NCBI RefSeq assembly: GCF_019132875.1
Contig: NZ_JAHSPF010000013.1
Location: forward strand, 62,001 to 126,000
Source of the DNA: Erwinia phyllosphaerae
GTDB lineage: Bacteria > Pseudomonadota > Gammaproteobacteria > Enterobacterales > Enterobacteriaceae
Direction of reading: 5' to 3'
Length of the DNA: 64,000 nt
This document shows, in pieces, positions 8,838-17,525 of this stretch. A program made the translations under genes and the position numbers. The notes below the pieces were generated by a model. It was given only the letters and a program-made list of their open reading frames with translations. It had not been told where the DNA came from and searched no databases. Numbering within the stretch: position 1 is the stretch's first letter; each line of letters opens with the position of its first letter.

Positions 8838-9735
8838 ATTTTTAAATCCTCGGTTCCGCCACGTTCGCGCACGCCACAATATTGCTTACCAGCAGGACGT
8901 GCAGGGAAAAATCCCCGTGACCTCCGTGGTCATCCCCTGCACCGGCGCGGATTTTGTAGAAGAAGCTAAGCTGAGCGCGCTGTTCGCTTCCCGTTTTGCG
9001 CCAGCGGCGCAAGAGATTGTTATCGTTACCGACCAGCCAGCTGCACAGTTTGGCGAACTACCTGAGAAAACGCGCGTCGTTACGCTGGACGTCCCTTTTC
9101 GGGAAGAAAACTACCGTTATAAGCAGATCTACCGCAGCCGGTTGATTAAGCTTCAGGCTCCTTTACAGGCGCGAACGGAAGGGATTTTGATGATCGATTC
9201 CGATTTGAATCTGCTTAAGATGCCGGAAATCAACATGCTGGACGGCCACATTTATTCCAGTTTCCGTCAGGGCAAAATGATTGCCAAACTGATGAACGCA
9301 CCAGAACAAAATCGGCCCGCCTATTACCGTCACAGCGTTCGCCCGTTTATTGTCGATCACGTTAACGGCGCTTTTCTGGCCGCAACGCGGCAGACCTGGA
9401 AACGTATTTGCCCACTGTGGCTGACCCTGTTTCAGGATACCTGGGAACTGATGGACGATTCACAGCCACCGACCGATCAGCTCCCGCTGGCCGCGCTGTT
9501 AGATATGCTGGATCTCAAAACAGTTAATCTGGGCGACTGGATGAACTGGCCGGTCTCTAAAAAAATCGGCGGAACGACGGCGGCGATCCCTAAAGAAGTG
9601 GTCGGCGCACACGGCGGTTTTCCGCTGGATGAATGGCAGAAATATCTACAGTCGCCCGACGCGCTGCTGACGTTCAAAGGGCAGGATTATACTCGTAAGG
9701 TGCGCTATCTGACCGATGCGGAAAAGCTGAAGTAG
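8830..9735 (+). CDS. Uncharacterised GT-A-like protein of the LPS region
   Basis: 301 residues from ATG 8830, which overlaps the previous stop by 8 bases and has GGA ten bases before it; in-frame ATGs at 8806 and 8815 are alternatives. I do not recognise a named family. The plan resembles a nucleotide-sugar GT-A fold: TSVVIPCTGADF near the start, and LMIDSDLNLLKM in the middle like a DxD metal site. DHVNGAFLAATRQTW and GDWMNW follow. Lys/Arg are frequent and there is no transmembrane helix. Its position suggests surface-glycan work, but that is inference from context. Confidence 0.8.
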   Translation: MFEFLNPRFRHVRARHNIAYQQDVQGKIPVTSVVIPCTGADFVEEAKLSALFASRFAPAAQEIVIVTDQPAAQFGELPEKTRVVTLDVPFREENYRYKQIYRSRLIKLQAPLQARTEGILMIDSDLNLLKMPEINMLDGHIYSSFRQGKMIAKLMNAPEQNRPAYYRHSVRPFIVDHVNGAFLAATRQTWKRICPLWLTLFQDTWELMDDSQPPTDQLPLAALLDMLDLKTVNLGDWMNWPVSKKIGGTTAAIPKEVVGAHGGFPLDEWQKYLQSPDALLTFKGQDYTRKVRYLTDAEKLK

Positions 9736-9866
9736 CCTTCTCGCCGCCGGAATTTACCTTCTCTTACGGAGTCATCCGGCTGTCTGAGGCGGGATGAGAT
9801 GTTATGATGTCAGGCATTAGCGCGTGAACGTTTCGTTTCACCCACATTCTTTAAAGGTTAAAACTC

Positions 9867-10796
9867 ATGATTATCGTCACTGGCGGCGCGGGATTTATCG
9901 GTAGCAACATTATCAAAGCGCTGAATGACAAAGGCCACACCGATATTCTGGTGGTCGACAATCTGAAAGACGGCACCAAATTCGCCAACCTGGCGGATCT
10001 GAATATTGCCGATTATATGGATAAAGAAGATTTCCTGATCGCCATTCTTGCCGATGAAGATTTTGGCGAGGTGGAAGCGGTATTCCACGAAGGTGCCTGC
10101 TCGTCCACCACCGAGTGGGACGGCAAGTACATGATGGATAATAACTATCAGTACTCTAAAGAGCTGCTGCACTACTGTCTGGAACGTCAAATCCCGTTCC
10201 TGTACGCCTCTTCGGCGGCCACTTACGGCGGTCGCAACGAAAACTTTATTGAAGAACGCCAGTATGAGCAGCCGCTGAACGTCTACGGCTATTCAAAAAT
10301 GCTGTTCGACCACTATGTGCGCGAGATCCTGCCAGAAGCGCAGTCGCAGATCTGCGGCTTCCGCTATTTCAACGTTTATGGCCCGCGTGAAGGCCATAAA
10401 GGCAGCATGGCAAGCGTCGCTTTCCACTTGAATACCCAGCTGAACAACGGCGAAAATCCAAAGCTGTTTGAAGGCAGCGACAACTTTAAGCGCGACTTCA
10501 TCTACGTGGAAGACGTGGCCGCCGTCAATCTGTGGTTCTGGGAAAACAACGTTTCCGGCATTTTCAACTGCGGCACCGGTCGCGCGGAATCTTTCCAGGA
10601 AGTGGCCGACGCCGCGCTGAATTTCCACCAGAAAGGCGAAATTGAATATATTCCTTTCCCGGAAAAGCTGAAAGGACGCTATCAGGCTTATACCCTGGCC
10701 GATCAGACGAAGCTGCGCGCAGCGGGTTACGACAAGCCATTTAAAACCGTGGCGGAAGGCGTGGCGGAGTATATGGCCTGGCTGAACCGCAACTAA
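9867..10796 (+). CDS. hldD: HldD ADP-L-glycero-D-manno-heptose 6-epimerase
   Basis: Converts ADP-D,D-heptose to ADP-L,D-heptose, the donor for the inner core heptoses. It has 309 residues (E. coli 310), an extended SDR with the NADP motif GGAGFIGSN at residues 6-14, and the catalytic Tyr140 and Lys144 in YGYSK. The SD AAAGG precedes the ATG. It starts a new unit 131 bases after the previous gene and runs into waaF (14 bases), the universal enterobacterial order hldD-waaF-waaC. A TATGAT at 9803-9808 is a possible -10 with no convincing -35. Confidence 0.98.
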   Translation: MIIVTGGAGFIGSNIIKALNDKGHTDILVVDNLKDGTKFANLADLNIADYMDKEDFLIAILADEDFGEVEAVFHEGACSSTTEWDGKYMMDNNYQYSKELLHYCLERQIPFLYASSAATYGGRNENFIEERQYEQPLNVYGYSKMLFDHYVREILPEAQSQICGFRYFNVYGPREGHKGSMASVAFHLNTQLNNGENPKLFEGSDNFKRDFIYVEDVAAVNLWFWENNVSGIFNCGTGRAESFQEVADAALNFHQKGEIEYIPFPEKLKGRYQAYTLADQTKLRAAGYDKPFKTVAEGVAEYMAWLNRN

Positions 10797-10810
10797 CGGG
10801 ACATCCGGCA

Positions 10811-11872
10811 ATGAAAATTCTGGTGATCGGGCCTTCCTGGGTCGGCGATATGATGATGTCGCAAAGTCTTTATCGCACGCTGAAACATACCTGGCCTGAA
10901 GCCACAATCGACGTCATGGCACCCGCGTGGTGCCGTCCTCTGCTGTCGCGAATGCCTGAAGTCAACGAGGCGCTGGCGATGCCGCTGGGCCACGGCGCGC
11001 TGGAAATTGGCGAGCGTCGACGGCTGGGTAAAGCGCTGCGCGGCAAAGGTTACGACCGCGCTTACATTCTGCCCAACTCCTTTAAATCCGCGCTGGTGCC
11101 CTTTTTCGCCAATATCAAAACGCGTACCGGCTGGCGCGGCGAGATGCGCTACGGCTTGCTGAACGACGTCAGAGTGCTGGATAAAGCGGCCTTCCCTTTG
11201 ATGGTTGAACGCTACGTGGCGCTGGCTTATGACAAAGGCCGGATTGCCAAAGCCAGCGACCTGCCGCAGCCGCTGCTGTGGCCAAAACTGATGGTCAGCG
11301 AGCAGGAAAAACAGGAAACGGCGGCCGCTTTTGGGCTGACCGCAGAAAGACCCGCCATCGGCTTTTGTCCCGGCGCAGAGTTTGGTCCAGCCAAGCGCTG
11401 GCCGCACTATCACTACGCGGAACTGGCGCAGAAGCTGATCGATAAAGGCTACCAGATCGCGCTGTTTGGCTCGGCTAAAGACAAAGAAACCGGCGAGCAG
11501 ATCCTGCAAAGCCTGCAGGAAAACTCCCGGCAATACTGCCGTAATCTGGCAGGTGAAACCCAGCTGGAACAGGCTGTCTGTCTGCTGGCGCACTGTCGTG
11601 CCGTGATCAGCAACGATTCTGGCCTGATGCATATCGCCGCCGCGCTGGACCGCCCTCTGGTAGCGCTTTATGGGCCAAGCAGCCCGGACTTCACGCCACC
11701 GCTGTCGCATAAAGCATGCGTAATCAGGCTAATCAGTGGCTATCACAAGGTGCGCAAAGGCGATGCTGAAGAAGGCTATCATCAAAGCCTGATCGATATA
11801 AAACCGGAGCGCGTGCTGCAAGAGCTGGCCACGCTGCTGGAAAAAAATCAGGAGAACGCATGCACGTCCTGA
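10811..11872 (+). CDS. waaF: WaaF ADP-heptose:LPS heptosyltransferase II
   Basis: Adds the second heptose to HepI of the LPS inner core, at the cytoplasmic face. It has 353 residues and a GT9 fold. The N-terminal motif IGPSWVGDMMMSQSLYRTL holds the conserved Asp. The donor-binding half carries CPGAEFGPAKRWP and SNDSGLMHIAAALDRPLVALYGP. It overlaps the waaC start by 13 bases, so translation is coupled. Confidence 0.97.
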   Translation: MKILVIGPSWVGDMMMSQSLYRTLKHTWPEATIDVMAPAWCRPLLSRMPEVNEALAMPLGHGALEIGERRRLGKALRGKGYDRAYILPNSFKSALVPFFANIKTRTGWRGEMRYGLLNDVRVLDKAAFPLMVERYVALAYDKGRIAKASDLPQPLLWPKLMVSEQEKQETAAAFGLTAERPAIGFCPGAEFGPAKRWPHYHYAELAQKLIDKGYQIALFGSAKDKETGEQILQSLQENSRQYCRNLAGETQLEQAVCLLAHCRAVISNDSGLMHIAAALDRPLVALYGPSSPDFTPPLSHKACVIRLISGYHKVRKGDAEEGYHQSLIDIKPERVLQELATLLEKNQENACTS

Positions 11873-12846
11873 TTGTAAAAACATCCTCAATGGGCGACGT
11901 TCTGCATACGCTGCCTGCTTTAACAGACGCGATGCAGGCTATTCCCGGCATTCGTTTTGACTGGGTAGTGGAAGAAGGTTTTGCGCAGATTCCTGCCTGG
12001 CATCCGGCCGTCGATCGCGTGATCCCCGTGGCTATTCGTCGCTGGCGCAAGCACTGGTTTGGCAGCCAGGTGCGTGAAGAGCGTTTTCTCTTCAAGCGCG
12101 AAGTACAGTCGCGTCAGTACGACGTAGTGATTGACGCGCAGGGCCTGATTAAAAGCGCCGCGCTGGTCACTCGTATCGCTAAAGGTGTTAAACATGGCCA
12201 GGATAGTCGTAGCGCGCGCGAGCCGTTTGCCAGCTGGTGGTACGACCAACGCCATGAAATCAGCAAGCAGCAGCATGCCGTACAGCGAACTCGCGAGCTG
12301 TTTGCCAAAAGCCTGGGCTATCCGCTGCCGGAAACTACCGGTGATTACGCGATTGCCAAACATTTTACCGCTGAACGTTTACCAGACGCAGGCCGCTACC
12401 TGGTGTTTTTGCATGCCACTACGCGCGACGAAAAACACTGGCCGGAAGCGCAATGGCGTCAGCTTATTGGCCTGTTAAGCGACAGCGGCCTACAGATTAA
12501 GCTTCCCTGGGGAGCCGAGCATGAGCATCAGCGCGCGCAGCGCCTGGCGGCCGGCTTCGATTATGTAGAAGTACTGCCGAAGCTCACGCTGGAACAGGTG
12601 GCGCAAACCTTAGCGAATGCGGCGGCCGTGGTATCCGTCGATACGGGCTTAAGCCATCTGACGGCGGCACTGGATCGCCCCAATATTACGCTGTATGGCC
12701 CAACCGATCCGGGCCTGATTGGCGGCTACGGCAAGAATCAGTTCGTGCTGCGGCCCGCTCAGGGCAACAGCATGGCGGATATCAGTGCCGAAGACGTGAT
12801 GGCTCAGCTGATACCTCTGCTTAGCCACGCTGGCGAAAGCTCGTGA
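11860..12846 (+). CDS. waaC: WaaC ADP-heptose:LPS heptosyltransferase I
   Basis: Adds the first heptose to Kdo2-lipid A. It has 328 residues, GT9 fold. The motif VKTSSMGDVLHTLPAL near the N-terminus contains Asp13. FLHATTRDEKHWPE holds the donor-binding Lys. The SVDTGLSHLTAALDRPNITLYGP segment closes the donor site. It overlaps the next gene by four bases (GTGA), indicating a single operon hldD-waaF-waaC-GT2. Confidence 0.97.
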   Translation: MHVLIVKTSSMGDVLHTLPALTDAMQAIPGIRFDWVVEEGFAQIPAWHPAVDRVIPVAIRRWRKHWFGSQVREERFLFKREVQSRQYDVVIDAQGLIKSAALVTRIAKGVKHGQDSRSAREPFASWWYDQRHEISKQQHAVQRTRELFAKSLGYPLPETTGDYAIAKHFTAERLPDAGRYLVFLHATTRDEKHWPEAQWRQLIGLLSDSGLQIKLPWGAEHEHQRAQRLAAGFDYVEVLPKLTLEQVAQTLANAAAVVSVDTGLSHLTAALDRPNITLYGPTDPGLIGGYGKNQFVLRPAQGNSMADISAEDVMAQLIPLLSHAGESS

Positions 12847-13760
12847 AAACGCTGCCGTTAAGTATTTTGATTGCCGCGCATAACTGTGGCGATTCGCTGG
12901 CCGACACGCTGGAAAGCATTCTCGCCTCGCTCGGCGCAGCGGCTGACCAGGCGGAAATTATCGTAGTTAACGATGCCTCGACGGACGCCACGCAGACCGT
13001 TATCGATAGCTACGCAGAACGTTTGCCGCAGCTTCGCAGCAGCCGTACAGAGTATCGTAACGTCGGTAAGGTACGTAATCACGCCGTCCAGCTTGCTCGC
13101 GGCGACTATATTCTGATGGTCGACGGCGACGATACGCTGCTGCCGGGCGCGCTGGAGCACAGGCTTGAGACGCTGCGGCAGACATCGCCGGATATTTTAC
13201 TGAGCAAAATCATTGAGGTGCGGCAGACGCCGTCAACGGTAGAGTGGCAACCTACAGAGCCGGAGACGCTGACGACGCACAGTGCCGTCGAACGTTTTCT
13301 GATCCACCGGGATTACCAGGCGCATTTTATCGGCCAGTTTTTCTCGCGCGAGCTGCTGCAACAGCATGCTTTTCCTGATTTTATTTGTTACGAAGATACC
13401 TGGCTGTTTCCGCAGCTGCTGATAAAGAGTAAAAAAACGCTTTTTACTTCAGCAGGGTTTTATCTTTACCGCAAACATGCCCAAAGCCTGTCATCTGCCA
13501 TTGATGAGCATAAAATTGCCTGTCTGATTGCGGCAACGCAGCATATGGATGAAGTGCTGCCAGAACGTTATGAGCATTTGATCACCTGTCACTGGCTGGA
13601 TATCGCTAATCGTTATCACAACGAACTGCGCGGCACGACGCAGGGAAACCAGGTCAAAGCGCGTATTGCACGCGTCGGCATCGGCAAGTTCTTGCTGAAC
13701 GGCAAAATCAGGCTGAGTTATAAAAGAAAGATGCTGGCCGTCCGCAAGCGGGGCCTGTAA
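12843..13760 (+). CDS. Glycosyltransferase family 2 protein, LPS core
   Basis: 305-residue GT-A enzyme with a GTG start overlapping the waaC stop. The nucleotide-binding start LSILIAAHNCGDSLADTLESI, EIIVVNDASTDATQ, and the metal-binding DGDD within YILMVDGDDTLLPG are all clear. FICYEDTWLFPQLL gives the usual ED acidic pair of the acceptor region. The C-terminus is strongly basic (LSYKRKMLAVRKRGL), suiting membrane association. It occupies the place where many enterobacteria carry waaL or core hexose transferases. The sugar it adds is unknown. Confidence 0.88.
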   Translation: MKTLPLSILIAAHNCGDSLADTLESILASLGAAADQAEIIVVNDASTDATQTVIDSYAERLPQLRSSRTEYRNVGKVRNHAVQLARGDYILMVDGDDTLLPGALEHRLETLRQTSPDILLSKIIEVRQTPSTVEWQPTEPETLTTHSAVERFLIHRDYQAHFIGQFFSRELLQQHAFPDFICYEDTWLFPQLLIKSKKTLFTSAGFYLYRKHAQSLSSAIDEHKIACLIAATQHMDEVLPERYEHLITCHWLDIANRYHNELRGTTQGNQVKARIARVGIGKFLLNGKIRLSYKRKMLAVRKRGL

Positions 13761-13790
13761 AGGCTTCTCCCTGACGGAGACGAGCCTTTC
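13758..13790. terminator. Possible bidirectional terminator between convergent GT2 and wabN
   Basis: An imperfect stem AAAGGCTtCTCC / GGAGacgAGCCTTT lies in the gap between two converging genes. Runs of three T or A flank it on both sides, shorter than a classic U-tract. Its position favours a terminator for both strands, but the call is weak. Confidence 0.35.
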
Positions 13791-13859
13791 AGCCGCTTTG
13801 TCAGCGGCATCAGGCAACGACTTTAATCATCTGTTTCAACAGCATCCCGGACAACGATT

Positions 13860-14822
13860 TCAGCCAGCCGCTTTAGCCGCAGCATACTCCGCCAGCGTCA
13901 TCCCCTGCGTGCGGCTTTGCAGCCAGATAAAAAGCTGCTCCAGATCGTCATAAAGCCTGTCGATATCCGCGGCGGTTTTAAAGGTTGGGCTACCATCGGG
14001 CATAAACTCGCTGGAGTGCAGCATAAACTCTACGTAATCTGCGCCGCCAGCCAGCGTTTTTTGCGCCACGCCAGTCATCTGCTCAACATTGCCGCCCGTA
14101 GGACGCAGCCAGTGCACGGAAGGGCTGCGGCGCTTACCGCGCAGGCGGTCGTATCCCTGTTTAACGGCGTTCATCAAACCGGAATGCTTATAATGGATGC
14201 TCATGGGCACTTCGAGCAGCGAAGATTTACCGGGACGAGAAATGTCATTCGCATCCAGGTAATAGGCTGAACGCGGAAAGTGCGTATAGTTGCTGCCGCC
14301 TTTACCCTGCGGCGCGCCTGGCGAAAACTGCCAGTTAACGCCGGGCGTTACCGAACAGTCAACCTGATAGCCGTGCTCAATCAGTAGCTGAGCATAATAT
14401 TCGTCAAAGGCCCAGCGACCAGCGCGGTGGCTGAGCATTTTGGTGCTAAAGGTTTTTTCCAGCAGTTCCGTCATGAAGCTGACTTTTTTACGCATTTCTT
14501 CATGCGGATACTCAATCAGATAAGGCTGGTGCTGCCAGTCGTTATCCGTAAGCTCATACGCTGGCGGGCTGTTCCAGGCATGGAGATGCATGCCTACCTC
14601 ACCCTGACCACGGGCAATAACATCACGAGCAAAATCGATATAGATCGGATCGATAGCCATCTCGTAGTTTGTCAGCCAGGTAGGTTTAAAAGTATATTTC
14701 TCGCACAGTTCCTGAAAACGAGAGAGATAGCCGGCATTTTTGGTCGTAATATGGCCGGAGCGGTTACGCCAGAGATTGTCACCCTCTGTGTCGATGGTGA
14801 TAAGAAATGCAGGGGTTTTCAT
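13860..14822 (-). CDS. wabN: WabN-like LPS core deacetylase
   Basis: A 320-residue deacetylase-type protein. In Klebsiella, WabN removes the acetyl group from the core GlcNAc added by WabH, leaving glucosamine. The catalytic-type motif is ITIDTEGDN (Asp11) and the metal-ligand-type pair is HLH (His79, His81) in GEVGMHLHAWNSPP. LSHRAGRWAFDE follows, matching the conserved Arg of NodB-like enzymes. Uniquely in this cluster it is on the minus strand, back to back with wabH at 15119, so the two share a 296-base divergent control region. The symbol rests on motif plus neighbourhood, not on a search. Confidence 0.75.
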   Translation of the reverse strand: MKTPAFLITIDTEGDNLWRNRSGHITTKNAGYLSRFQELCEKYTFKPTWLTNYEMAIDPIYIDFARDVIARGQGEVGMHLHAWNSPPAYELTDNDWQHQPYLIEYPHEEMRKKVSFMTELLEKTFSTKMLSHRAGRWAFDEYYAQLLIEHGYQVDCSVTPGVNWQFSPGAPQGKGGSNYTHFPRSAYYLDANDISRPGKSSLLEVPMSIHYKHSGLMNAVKQGYDRLRGKRRSPSVHWLRPTGGNVEQMTGVAQKTLAGGADYVEFMLHSSEFMPDGSPTFKTAADIDRLYDDLEQLFIWLQSRTQGMTLAEYAAAKAAG

Positions 14823-15118
14823 GTTGATGCGGTACTCCGTTTTAAACCTGCCGGTATGTTATCAGCGGCCTCAACAGACGCAAAAGTATTTGCAGAAATA
14901 CGTCGCTAAAAGGTATTCGCTGTAGCGCTATCTTTCTTATTTTTCTAAGATACACAAATAAGGCGGTTCACCTTACAAAATCACAACATTGCCAGGATGA
15001 AATCAACGAGCTTCAATAAAGGAATGCTGTAGAACGTTAAAAAAGATGGTTTATCTTCGTATGATGAACGGCAGGGAAGTCGTCCATATCATAGGCTTTC
15101 TCTGCTAAGGGTAAAAAA
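14823..15118. other. Divergent control region between wabN and wabH
   Basis: No gene is visible in this 296-base, AT-richer gap. It must hold the promoters for wabN (left) and the wabH-to-waaE series (right). TATGAT at about 15059-15064 is a possible -10 for the rightward unit. I looked for an ops/JUMPstart element (GGCGGTAG) for RfaH and found none. Confidence 0.5.
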
Positions 15119-16222
15119 TTGTCCAAGCGCGTATTAATGATCATTGACGGTCTGCCCGGTGGGGGCGCAGAGAAAGTTGTGCTAACGCTTTCCAAAGGAT
15201 TAATAGAGCGCGGTCACCGGGTGTCGCTTTTTTCGCTTCGCAGCGTTTGTGATTATGCCATTCCTGCCGGTCTGGACTATCAAGTCATCAGGGACCGCTG
15301 CTCTTTTCCCTGGCGTAAGCTTACCGAGTTAAGCCGCCGTGCAGCAAAGCTGGACCAGGCCATCATGCAGGCAGAAAAAGAAGGCGGCCCTTTTGACCTG
15401 GTCGTTTCTCACCTGCATAAAACCGACCGTATCGTCAGCCGCTGCCAACATCTGGCCAAAGACAAAACCTGGTTCTGCCTGCACGGCGTTTTCTCTGCTT
15501 CCTATCTGGCGCACCGTCAGGGTTTTTCCCTGTGGCAGAAAAAGTTAAAAACGCGCCGTATTTATCAGAACCGCAACATCATTGGCGTTTCTCAATACGT
15601 AGTGAGCGATCTGAAACGCGCTTTTGCCGTTCAGCCGCAGCACGAGCGGATAATTTTTAATCCTTTTGATTTTGATACTGTTCTTGAGGCTTCACTGCAA
15701 CCTTGTGACATGGCAGGAAAACCTTATTTAATCCATGTTGGCCGCTTTCATCAGACTAAACGACACGATCGACTGCTTAAAGCCTATGCGCAAACGGGGA
15801 TCGGCGCGCCGCTGGTCTTGATTGGTCAGGGAAATGAGGAAGCGACCGGACGGATAAAGAAGCTGGCCGTCGAGCTGGGCATTCAGGATCGCGTGATTTT
15901 TAAAGGTTTCCTCAGCAATCCTTATCCGTGGATCCGTCACGCAAAAATGCTGGTGGTCAGCTCGGACAGCGAAGGATTTGGTAACGTGTTAGTGGAAGCG
16001 TTAATCTGCAAAGTGCCGGTGGTCAGCACGCGCTGCCCTGGTGGGCCAATTTCTATTTTGACCGGCGAACTGGCGCGCGGGCTGGCAGATTTGGATGTGG
16101 ACTCGCTGGCGCGCACCATGCAGGATATCTGGTCGAATCCGCCTGACGTTTCACGGCTAAATCTTGATGCCTATAGTATTGAAGCGATCTGCCAGCAATA
16201 TCTCGCGTTAACGAAGGATTAA
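15119..16222 (+). CDS. wabH: WabH-like UDP-GlcNAc:LPS core glycosyltransferase
   Basis: GT4 enzyme of 367 residues. It opens with VLMIIDGLPGGGAEKVVLTLSKG, and HVGRFHQTKRHDRLL and SSDSEGFGNVLVEALICKVPVVST follow in the donor half. This agrees with my memory of Klebsiella WabH, which adds the GlcNAc that WabN then deacetylates. The start is TTG at 15119 with AAGG nine bases upstream. Its pairing with a divergent wabN supports the assignment. Confidence 0.8.
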   Translation: MSKRVLMIIDGLPGGGAEKVVLTLSKGLIERGHRVSLFSLRSVCDYAIPAGLDYQVIRDRCSFPWRKLTELSRRAAKLDQAIMQAEKEGGPFDLVVSHLHKTDRIVSRCQHLAKDKTWFCLHGVFSASYLAHRQGFSLWQKKLKTRRIYQNRNIIGVSQYVVSDLKRAFAVQPQHERIIFNPFDFDTVLEASLQPCDMAGKPYLIHVGRFHQTKRHDRLLKAYAQTGIGAPLVLIGQGNEEATGRIKKLAVELGIQDRVIFKGFLSNPYPWIRHAKMLVVSSDSEGFGNVLVEALICKVPVVSTRCPGGPISILTGELARGLADLDVDSLARTMQDIWSNPPDVSRLNLDAYSIEAICQQYLALTKD

Positions 16223-16422
16223 CCTGGCCCGGCAACATTTATGAACTGGCGGTGTCTGAAAGCCTCAGACATTCATTTCAGCGCTCTCGTCGGCCAGACC
16301 GACCAGCGCCTATTTTCACTTAAGGTTTTTAGTATGGTAATGCTCATAACCGGGAACGGATATCAGAGCACGGTAAAAAGCCTGTGGGCAGCAAACCGGG
16401 CACGGCTCAGGGAGAATCGAGC

Positions 16423-17523
16423 GTGAATTACGTGCTGTTGTTTTTGCTTTTGCTGCCGTTCAAGCTGTTAATGAAGCTAAACCATAAAAAGCAGGCCCGT
16501 AACCTGGTTATCCAGACGGCAAAAATTGGTGATTTCATTAATATCACTCCGTTACTTACCCATCTTGAACGTAGCGATGCGCTGCTGAGCCGTACCGTTG
16601 CGCCGCTGGCGCAGCACGACCAGACGCTGGCAGAAATTTTTTATATCGAAGAACATAAAAACAACACCTTCAGCAAGCTTAAGCTCGCGTTTAAGCTCAT
16701 GAACCGCTATGAAAACGTTTATCTTCTGCATCCCAACAATACCAATCTGTTCTACGCCGCCTGTTGTAATGCCAGCAACAAACAGTTTCTGTCGATGTAC
16801 CGCCGCAAATGGTATCAGGGCATTTTTTATCTGACCGCAACCGGCGTGGTCGAACACGACCAGTATTCACTGACGCTGGAAAATTACCTCAAGCTGGCAG
16901 ACCGCTCGTTAACGAAAGAAAGCTATCCCAAACACGCGACGCTGCCGCTCCTGAAACCCGCTAATACGCCCGAAGAAGTTTTCAGAACGGACAAAATCAA
17001 AATCGGCATCAGCATTTCTGCCGGTAACCAGGCAAAAACTATTCCGCCCACCATCTGGAAAGCCCTGTTTGACCGCCTGAGCTCGCTGCCCTGCCTGTTT
17101 TATGTTTTTGGCGCACCAAATGAACTTACGCGCCTGCATGAACTCAATAAGGTGACGGGTGAAAGCGATAACATCGTCAATATGATCGGTAAAGTTTCGC
17201 TGGAGGGCCTGCCTTACGCCATCAGCCAGATGGATTTTTACGTGGCGTCCGATTCCGGCAATATCTACATTGCCGATTCGCAAAACGTGCCGGTTGTTTT
17301 GATTTATGGCCCCTGCTGTGTCGAAGAGCAGCGTCCGCTGGGCGACGTGCTGCTGATTGGGCCTAATCATATCGCGCCTTCCTCGTTCGTTTTTCATGCG
17401 CTGTATAAATTCAACCATCCCGTTGAACAGCTTTATGAGCTTGACGACCGTAAGCTCAATGATATTTACGATTTTATTTGCGCGCGCAAGCCGCCATTAC
17501 AAGAAAAGAAGACCGACTCCTGA
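16423..17523 (+). CDS. GT9-like (heptosyltransferase-related) protein with N-terminal membrane helix
   Basis: GTG start at 16423 with GGGAG nine bases before it gives 366 residues; longer in-frame starts lack an SD. The N-terminus VNYVLLFLLLLPFKLLMKL is a membrane helix, unusual for GT9 enzymes. The rest keeps the family plan in degenerate form: IQTAKIGDFINITPLL replaces the GDxLLxTP loop, and SDSGNIYIADSQNVPVVLIYGP the donor segment. It may add a core heptose or another sugar, or be inactive. It sits between wabH and waaH, three bases from the latter. No symbol is justified. Confidence 0.8.
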   Translation: MNYVLLFLLLLPFKLLMKLNHKKQARNLVIQTAKIGDFINITPLLTHLERSDALLSRTVAPLAQHDQTLAEIFYIEEHKNNTFSKLKLAFKLMNRYENVYLLHPNNTNLFYAACCNASNKQFLSMYRRKWYQGIFYLTATGVVEHDQYSLTLENYLKLADRSLTKESYPKHATLPLLKPANTPEEVFRTDKIKIGISISAGNQAKTIPPTIWKALFDRLSSLPCLFYVFGAPNELTRLHELNKVTGESDNIVNMIGKVSLEGLPYAISQMDFYVASDSGNIYIADSQNVPVVLIYGPCCVEEQRPLGDVLLIGPNHIAPSSFVFHALYKFNHPVEQLYELDDRKLNDIYDFICARKPPLQEKKTDS

Positions 17524-17525
17524 GT

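Noticed and set aside
10793..11710. 305-codon frame antisense to waaF
   Set aside because: Entirely opposite a certain gene; composition (Arg, His and Gln excess) is typical of antisense shadow frames.
15000..16422. RfaH ops/JUMPstart element in the LPS cluster
   Set aside because: Only loose matches (for example GGCGGTGT near 16250); the core GGCGGTAG is absent in the gaps examined.
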